From Poa pratensis (Eukaryota > Streptophyta > Magnoliopsida > Poales > Poaceae): a DNA stretch of 64,000 nucleotides. The notes beneath the pieces are model-generated. The model saw only the letters and a program-made list of their open reading frames with translations. It was not told the origin of the DNA and ran no database searches. The translations under genes were made by a program, and so were the position numbers. The stretch covers positions 78,673,184-78,737,183 of the forward strand of contig CAMZMU010000117.1 in the NCBI GenBank assembly GCA_947311845.1, given 5' to 3'. Below, one piece after another: positions 58,773 through 64,000 of this stretch (position 1 is the first letter of the stretch; each line of letters opens with the position of its first letter).

Positions 58773-61188
58773 TCAAGTATTACCAAGTGAAGAAAGGTCT
58801 AATTCATCAAAAGCTTCATCAAGAACAGGGTTTGTCACATTAGGACTTTTCAGTTTACGTAATTCTTGGGAAGAAAATTTAAATAGACCATTATGTGACT
58901 TACCCTCAAGCTCATTGAACACGTTATCCGTTTTAACGCACCCGTGGGTTTTGGTTTAGAAATTTTTGGAACATACATAAATTTTTGCTTTCTCCCCACA
59001 AAAGCCTTTTGCCCTTTAGTTTTAATAGAGGTAAAAGTAGAACTTATTGCATCCATAGCCTCCTCTAATTCACCAATCCTAAGATTTTGATTATCTTGAA
59101 TAGTACTAGTTTCTAAAACAGCAATTCTTTCATTAATGATTTGCTAGCTCTAAGTTGACGAGGGAATATCTCCCCGGCAACAGTGCCAGAAACAATGCTT
59201 GTACGTCACACGTCAGTTGGGAACCCCAAGAGGAAGGTATGATGAGTGCAGCAGCAAGTTTTCCCTCAGTATGAAACCAAGGTTTAATCGAACCAGTAGG
59301 AAAACGAGGTTGCTTCGAAGGTGTTGGTGAAGGAGTGTAGTGCGGCGCAACACCAGGGATTCCGGTGCCAACGTGGAACCTGCACAACACAATCAAATTA
59401 CTTTGCCCCAACTTAACAGTGAGGTTGTCAATCTCACCGGCTTGCTGAAAACAAAGGGTTAAACGTATCGTATGGAAAATGATGTTTGTTTGCATAAAAC
59501 AGTAGAGAACAATGATTGCAGTAGATTGTATTTCAGATATAAAAGAATGGACCGGGTCCACAGTTCACTAGTGGTGTCTCTCCAATAAGATAACTAACAT
59601 GCTGGGTAAACAAATTACAGCTGGGCAATTGACAATTGATAAGTGCATATAACATGCATGTGTGAGTTGTGGTGTCTACTATGAGATTCATTTGGGCATT
59701 ACGACAAAGTACATAGACCGCTATCCAGCATGCATCTATGCCTAAATAGTCCACTTTCCGGTTAACATCCGTACCCCTTCCAGTATTAAGTTGCAAGCAA
59801 CAGACAATTGCATTAAGTAATGTGCGTAATGTAAACAATACATTCATCCTTGAATAAAGCATTGCTGTTTTACCCCTAGTGGCAACAACACATCTACAAC
59901 CTTAGAACTTGCTGTCACTATCCCAGGTTAAATAGAGGTTGAACCCAACTATCATGCATAAATACCCCCTCTTGGAGTCACAAGTATTCACTTGGCCAAG
60001 GCTTCAACAAGTAACGGAGAGCATGCAAGATCACAAATGACATAGACATGATAATATAATATTCAGCTCCACATAGGTATCAATATAAGTCAGATCCCAG
60101 CAAACACAACATGTAGCATTACAATAAGATGATCTTGATCATGATAGGCAGCTCACAAGATCTAAACATGATGGCACAAGTGGAGAAGACAACCATCTAG
60201 CTACTGCTATGGACCCATAGTCCAAGGATGAACTACTCACGCATCACTCCGGAGGCGGGCATGGCGATGTAGAGCCCTCCGGTGATGATTCCCCTCTCCG
60301 GCAGGGTGCCGGAAGAGCTTCAGAACCCCCGAGTTAGGGTTGACGACGGCGGCGGCAGCGAATATGTTCTGGATGAAAGGCTCGGTGTTTTAGGGTTTTC
60401 ACATCTCGGGGAATAAATAGGCGAAGGGGCGATGTCGGCGGACCCCCGAGGGGCCCAAACCACCTGGCGGCGCGGCTGGGCCCACTGCCGCGCCAGCCTA
60501 TGGTTTTGGCCACCTCGTGGCTCTCCTTCGTCTCTCCTTCGGACTCCGTGTACGTGCTGGAAAATAGGGATTTGGCCTTTTGTTTCGTGCAATTCCGAGA
60601 ATATTTCCAGAAGTAACTTTCTGAAGCCAAAAACAGCAGAAAACAGGGAACTGGCACTGTGGCATCTTGTAAATAGGTTAGTCCCAGAAAATGCATAAAA
60701 GTGATATGAAGTGTATATAAAACATGTAGCAAATGGTATAATATAAGCATGGAACAGCAGAAATTATGGATACGTTGGAGACGTATCATGGTTCTCAGTG
60801 ATTCATCAACTTTGCTAGTACTATCAAGGAGATTTGGCAAATTTTTCTCTATAGACTCCAATTTCTTTATAACATCTTCCAAGGTGATCTCATTTTTAAT
60901 GTTACTAACAGGTGGTGTTCCTACTAGGCTCTCAATAATATAACTAGCTTCCAACGTAGGCGTACCAAGAAAGTTACCTCCCGTCAAAGTGTACAAGACA
61001 TATCTATACCAACTAGTTATACCAACATAAAAATTTCTAAGCTGGATCATAGTGGAATATTTTTTAGCACACCTACGATGAGCATCGTTGATTCTATACC
61101 AAGCATCTTTCAAACTTTCTCCACTTTGTTGCTTAAAAGATCGAACCTCAACTTCAGGAACCAAAACATGATGAGCCGAACCAGACAT
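58773..61188 (-). pseudogene. Gag of element B, split by insertion C and frameshifted
   Basis: The 5' part (61188-60789) starts MSGSAHHVLVPEVEVRSFKQ and contains SLKDAWYRINDAHRRCAKKY, LRNFYVGITSWYRYVLYTLT and GGNFLGTPTLEASYIIESLV, the capsid-like core typical of this group. It breaks at VDESLRT. After the insertion, gag resumes at about 59130 (NLRIGELEEAMDAISSTF; GQKAFVGRKQKFMYVPKISK). It shifts frame near 58935 and ends LDLSSLGNT with TGA at 58773-58775. The protein would form virus-like particles within the cell for element RNA. With the insertion and shift it is not functional. No zinc knuckle is visible. Confidence 0.8.
59141..60788 (-). mobile_element. Fragment C: LTR plus primer-binding site of a related element, inside gag of B
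   Basis: The LTR proper spans 59196-60788 (1593 bp; minus strand TGATACGTCTCCAACG ... GACGTACAAGCA). It is directly followed by TTGTTTCTGGCACTGTTGCC, a tRNA-Asp-type primer site, and about 25 bp of leader ending GAGCTAGCA at 59141. The flanks are TGGTT (60789-60793) and TGATT (59136-59140) on the plus strand, a 4-of-5 match. This looks like an insertion reduced to one LTR plus leader by unequal or illegitimate recombination, rather than a clean solo LTR. Confidence 0.65.
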
Positions 61189-61356
61189 GACAACTAACCG
61201 AAAACAAACTGAAAATAAACTAAATGCAAGTGACTAATTTTTTTGTGTTTTTGATAATTGAAAGCAAACAAGATAAAATAAAATAAACTAAGCAAGACAA
61301 AAACAAAGTAAAGAGATTGGAAGCGTGAAACTCCCCTTGCAGAAGACTGCTGTCTG

Positions 61357-61457
61357 CCCGGCAACGGCGCCAGAAAAATAGCTGTTGACGGGAGAGCAAA
61401 CAGTGGCAGTCTGCTGAAGCGCTTCTAACTCCCGGCAACGGCGCTAGAAAAATAGCT
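61357..61457 (-). other. Duplicated primer-binding site (tRNA-Asp type) in the leader of element B
   Basis: The 27-bp block CCCGGCAACGGCGC(C/T)AGAAA... occurs at 61357-61383 and 61431-61457, with one difference. On the minus strand it reads TGGCGCCGTTGCCGGG, the complement of the 3' end of plant tRNA-Asp. The copy next to the LTR carries the mismatch (TAGCGCC), while the inner copy is the perfect one. Related copies lie inside both LTRs (54645-54668, 61587-61610). Confidence 0.8.
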
Positions 61458-63052
61458 TGATGACGTGAAACACACGTTCGTTGGGAGACCCCAAGAGGAA
61501 GGTATGATGTAGTCAACAGCAAGTTTTCCCTCAGAAAGAACCAAGGTTATCGAACCAGTAGGAGCAGCAACTCTTCAGAAGGTTGTCAACGGCGCCAGAA
61601 AAATAGCTGTCGCAGGGAGTCTGGACTGTTGACGTGGAATCTGCACACAACACAATCAAACTACTTTGCCCCAACGAAACAGTGAGGTTGTCAATCTCAC
61701 TGGCTTGCTGAAAACAAAGGATTAAACGTATGGTGTGGAAAATGAGTATTAAATTGCAGAGAATGAAAAGGAACAGTTTGCAGTTTGTGGTTGTTTAATC
61801 AGTGTAAAAGAATGGACCGGGGTCCACAGTTCACTAGTGGTGTCTCTCCATAAAAGATAACTAACATGTTGGGTGAACAAATTACAGCTGGGCAATTGAC
61901 GAATAGTGAGCGCATGACAATGCATATACATGACATGTTGACTACTATGATATTTAATTGGGCATTACGACATAATACATAGATCGTTATCCATCAGCAT
62001 CTATGACTAATAATCCACCGCCGGGTTGTCATCCGAGTCCCCCGTTGGTATTAAGTTGCAAGCAACGGATAATTGCATTAAGTAAAGTGCGTAATGTAAA
62101 TAAACACATATGTCCGTGGACATAGCATCGTTAGGTTATCCCTAGTGGCAACAGCACATCCACAAGCTTAGAACTTTCTGTCACTGTCCCAGGTTAAACG
62201 GAGACATGAACCCACTATCTAGCATAAATACTCTCTCTTGGTGTTACAAGCATCTACTTGGCCAAAGCATCTACGAGTAACGGAAAGCATGCAAGATCTT
62301 AAATAACATATAAGATAGATTGATAATCAACTTGACATAATATTCAATATTCATCGGATCCCAGCAAACACAACATGTAGCATTACAATAATATGATCTT
62401 GATCATGTGGGGCAGCTCACAAGATCTAAACATGATGGCACAAAGTGGAGAGACAACCATCTAGCTACTGCTATGGACCCGTAGTCCAAGGATGAACTAC
62501 TCACGCATCACTCCGGAGGCAGGCATGGCGATGTAGAAGCCTCCGGTGACGATTCCCCTCTCCGGCAGGGTGCCAGGAAGAGGTTCTGAACCCTCCCGAG
62601 CTAGGGTTGACGACGGCGGCGTCTCTGGAACTTTTCGTGGATATTTGCTCAGGTACTTAGGGTTTTCGCGTCGGGGGGAATAAGTAGGCGAAAGGGCGGC
62701 GGCTGCGGACCCCCGAGGGCCCACACCACCCCAGGGCGCGGCAGAGGGGGAGCCACGCCCTCCTGGCGTGTGGGGCCCTGGTGGCCCTCCTCTGCTGCTC
62801 CTTCGCTCCGTCAGGCGTGTTCTGGAAAAATAGGCACCCCGTGTAGTTTCGTCCAATTCCGAGAATATTTCCAGACTAGCTTTTCTGGAATACAAAAACA
62901 GCAGAAAACAGGAACTGGCACTTCGGCATCTTGTTAATAGGTTAGTCCCAAAAAATGTATAAAAGTGATATAAAGTAGATGCAAAACATGTAGCAATTGG
63001 TATAAAACAAGCATGGAACATCTAAAATTATAGATACGTTTGAGACGTATCA
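61458..63052 (-). mobile_element. 5' LTR of element B
   Basis: Same termini as the left LTR. It is followed on its right by GGAAC, the second copy of the target duplication. The internal primer-site copy is at 61587-61610. Confidence 0.92.
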
Positions 63053-63511
63053 GGAACATGTGCAAACCTTCCTCTTCGAGCTTTCTCCTGTATGCTTCAT
63101 GTTCCTCCTTCAGTTTCTTCTCAAGCGCCTTAAATTACTCAGCACGCTTTTTCTTGACTGCTTCATAAGCTTGTCGATACTCGGTCGGTAATTCCTCAAG
63201 AGTCGGTGTAGTGAAGTCATCGGTGCTATCCTCTATAGGGCATGATTGCCCCTAATATTTTTTGTTTCTTTCGGCAGTGCGTTGCCGAAACTAATTTGTA
63301 ATGGCGAAAACTTGATCTCGAATTGTTTACGCTCCTCTTCACGTCTCTTCTGATACGCCTCATAAGCTTGTATTGCAGCGGGATCATGTGGATTTTCTTT
63401 TAATGCCAGGTAAACAGCACCGTCCCTTTCGAGTTTCGCTGCAAATTTTTCCTTCCAACCATCTAATCCACATGCGTCGGTGATACCCGATGACGTAGTT
63501 ACCTGCGTCAA
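63053..63511 (-). pseudogene. Upstream part of the element A ORF
   Basis: The frame at 63511-63233 reads DACGLDGWKEKFAAKLERDG and YEAYQKRREEERKQFEIKFS, a charged, helical, coiled-coil-like sequence. After a stop and frame change, more Lys/Glu-rich sequence (KLKEEHEAYRRKLEEEG) runs up to the insertion site of B at 63057. Across the insertion the frame continues directly into the part at 54514. No catalytic motif is visible. The start of the ORF is probably outside or destroyed. Confidence 0.45.
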
Positions 63512-63539
63512 AAGATTATGGGTTAGGTTGAGACTCTAA

Positions 63540-64000
63540 GTGCAGAGTGTGTAGTAAGTGGAAGACGTGTTTTCCCCACGAGGGGTGACTCGAGGGTTAA
63601 TATCGAACTCTCGGGGAATCAGTAGTGAAGATTTATCTTTCATATCCTTCTTTTGGTTACCTATAAAACAAAGTAAATGTTTTGGTCCTCAACCTCACCT
63701 AGTGGTTGTCAAGCACAAGGTGTGAGAATGATATCAAGATAATATGCAATGCAAACAAGAAATAAATATGCAATGGTGGTAAATAAATATGCAAGGATGG
63801 TGGTAGCAATGATAAATGATATTTTTGGGTTTTATATGATGAATGCAAGATGGAAAAGTGTTTTTGTATTTTCGGATTTTTAAATGGCAGAAAATGGAAA
63901 AGTGGTAAAAGTGGTTGGAAAGGTGTTTCTTATGATTAAAAATGGACCGGGGTTCATGGTTTCACAAATGCACTCTCTCTTTAATAAAGTGGTAGACAAT
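63540..64000 (-). mobile_element. Partial LTR-like sequence at the window edge
   Basis: The segment contains AATGGACCGGGGTTCATGGT and CACTCTCTCTTTAATAAA, a diverged counterpart of AATGGACCGGGGTCCACAGT in the LTRs of element B. It is therefore probably the start of another LTR of a related family, cut by the window end. Boundaries are not visible. Confidence 0.4.

Larger units (their letters stand above)
54515..63052 (-). mobile_element. Complete gag-only LTR retrotransposon B (8.5 kb)
   Basis: Two LTRs of 1595 bp (54515-56109 and 61458-63052) differ at only about a dozen positions by eye. The outer flanks are GGAAC on both sides (54510-54514 and 63053-63057), a perfect 5-bp duplication. On the minus strand the 5' LTR is the right one, followed by a tRNA-Asp-type primer site and gag. 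The polypurine-like GCTTGGGGATGC precedes the 3' LTR. No pol gene is present, so B depends on other elements. B lies inside element A and carries fragment C within its gag. The tRNA-Asp primer and LTR family suggest the Athila branch of Ty3/Gypsy (inference). Confidence 0.93.
50550..63539 (-). mobile_element. LTR retrotransposon A (probably Ty3/Gypsy derivative), interrupted by element B
   Basis: The 3' LTR is on the left (50550-51649). A polypurine tract AGGGGGGCATG, read on the minus strand, lies directly before it, so the element is in minus orientation. The body encodes gag-like basic proteins in several frames (52033-54514, and 63053-63511 beyond the nested element). No protease, reverse transcriptase or integrase is seen between them and the 3' LTR, so it appears non-autonomous. 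The high-coordinate end is unclear: sequence after about 63540 looks like part of another LTR. Confidence 0.6.

Noticed and set aside
60334..61188. 284-codon ORF taken as a single protein
   Set aside because: The gag sequence ends at about 60789; the rest is a read-through into the inserted LTR fragment C.

Overview
This is eukaryotic nuclear DNA from a grass, most likely a pooid of the wheat, barley, oat or ryegrass type. The evidence is the density of nested transposons, one GC-rich grass-style gene, and LTRs of the TGATACGTCTC type that I know from Triticeae-like genomes (recall, not a search). I see no prokaryotic operon, CRISPR array, rRNA gene or tRNA gene. Only one gene looks intact and host-encoded: an intronless class I phospholipase A1 on the minus strand (24221-25576).

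Layout from left to right. (1) 1-5857: 3' part of a plus-oriented Tat-type Ty3/Gypsy retrotransposon, with an antisense ORF, a polypurine-like minisatellite and a 586-bp 3' LTR. (2) 5858-8824: spacer with a decayed transposon ORF fragment and an unexplained GC-rich island. (3) 8839-11529: minus-strand retroposon with a 14-bp target duplication, split by a 1.4-kb CACTA element with its own CTC duplication. (4) 12252-13745: Mutator-like element with long terminal inverted repeats and a piece of an ARM-repeat-like gene. (5) 14817-20917: 5'-truncated coding CACTA element (TNP2-like and TNPA-like pseudogenes) whose first remaining exon abuts the end of a second CACTA. (6) 20918-25700: AT-rich spacer, a Stowaway MITE and the phospholipase gene. 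(7) 25930-28730: truncated LINE tail, GC-rich retroposon and two adjacent tandem arrays of about 327 and 309 bp. (8) about 29780-36272: minus-oriented gag-only Ty1/Copia (Sire-like) element, with a solo LTR nested in its 5' LTR. (9) 36273-37740: another tandem array. (10) 37860-40915: CACTA right part and LINE tail. (11) 42813-44330: Mutator-like element filled with an AAATGGTTCC minisatellite. (12) 46385-47663: decayed LINE 3' end. (13) 49013-50096: another GC-rich retroposon with a 14-bp duplication. (14) 50550 to the window end: minus-oriented LTR element A, interrupted by a complete gag-only element B (54515-63052, duplication GGAAC), itself interrupted by an LTR-plus-primer-site fragment C.

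These parts do not form a pathway. They record successive insertions whose order can be read from the duplications: C into B into A, the solo LTR into the Copia LTR, and CACTA into retroposon. I found no convincing new cellular system. The most interesting signals are structural: the antisense ORF of the Tat element, primer-binding-site copies inside the LTRs of B, the minisatellite-filled Mutator element, and an ORF of element A that stays in frame across an 8.5-kb insertion. All family names come from recognising motifs by eye; no search was run.
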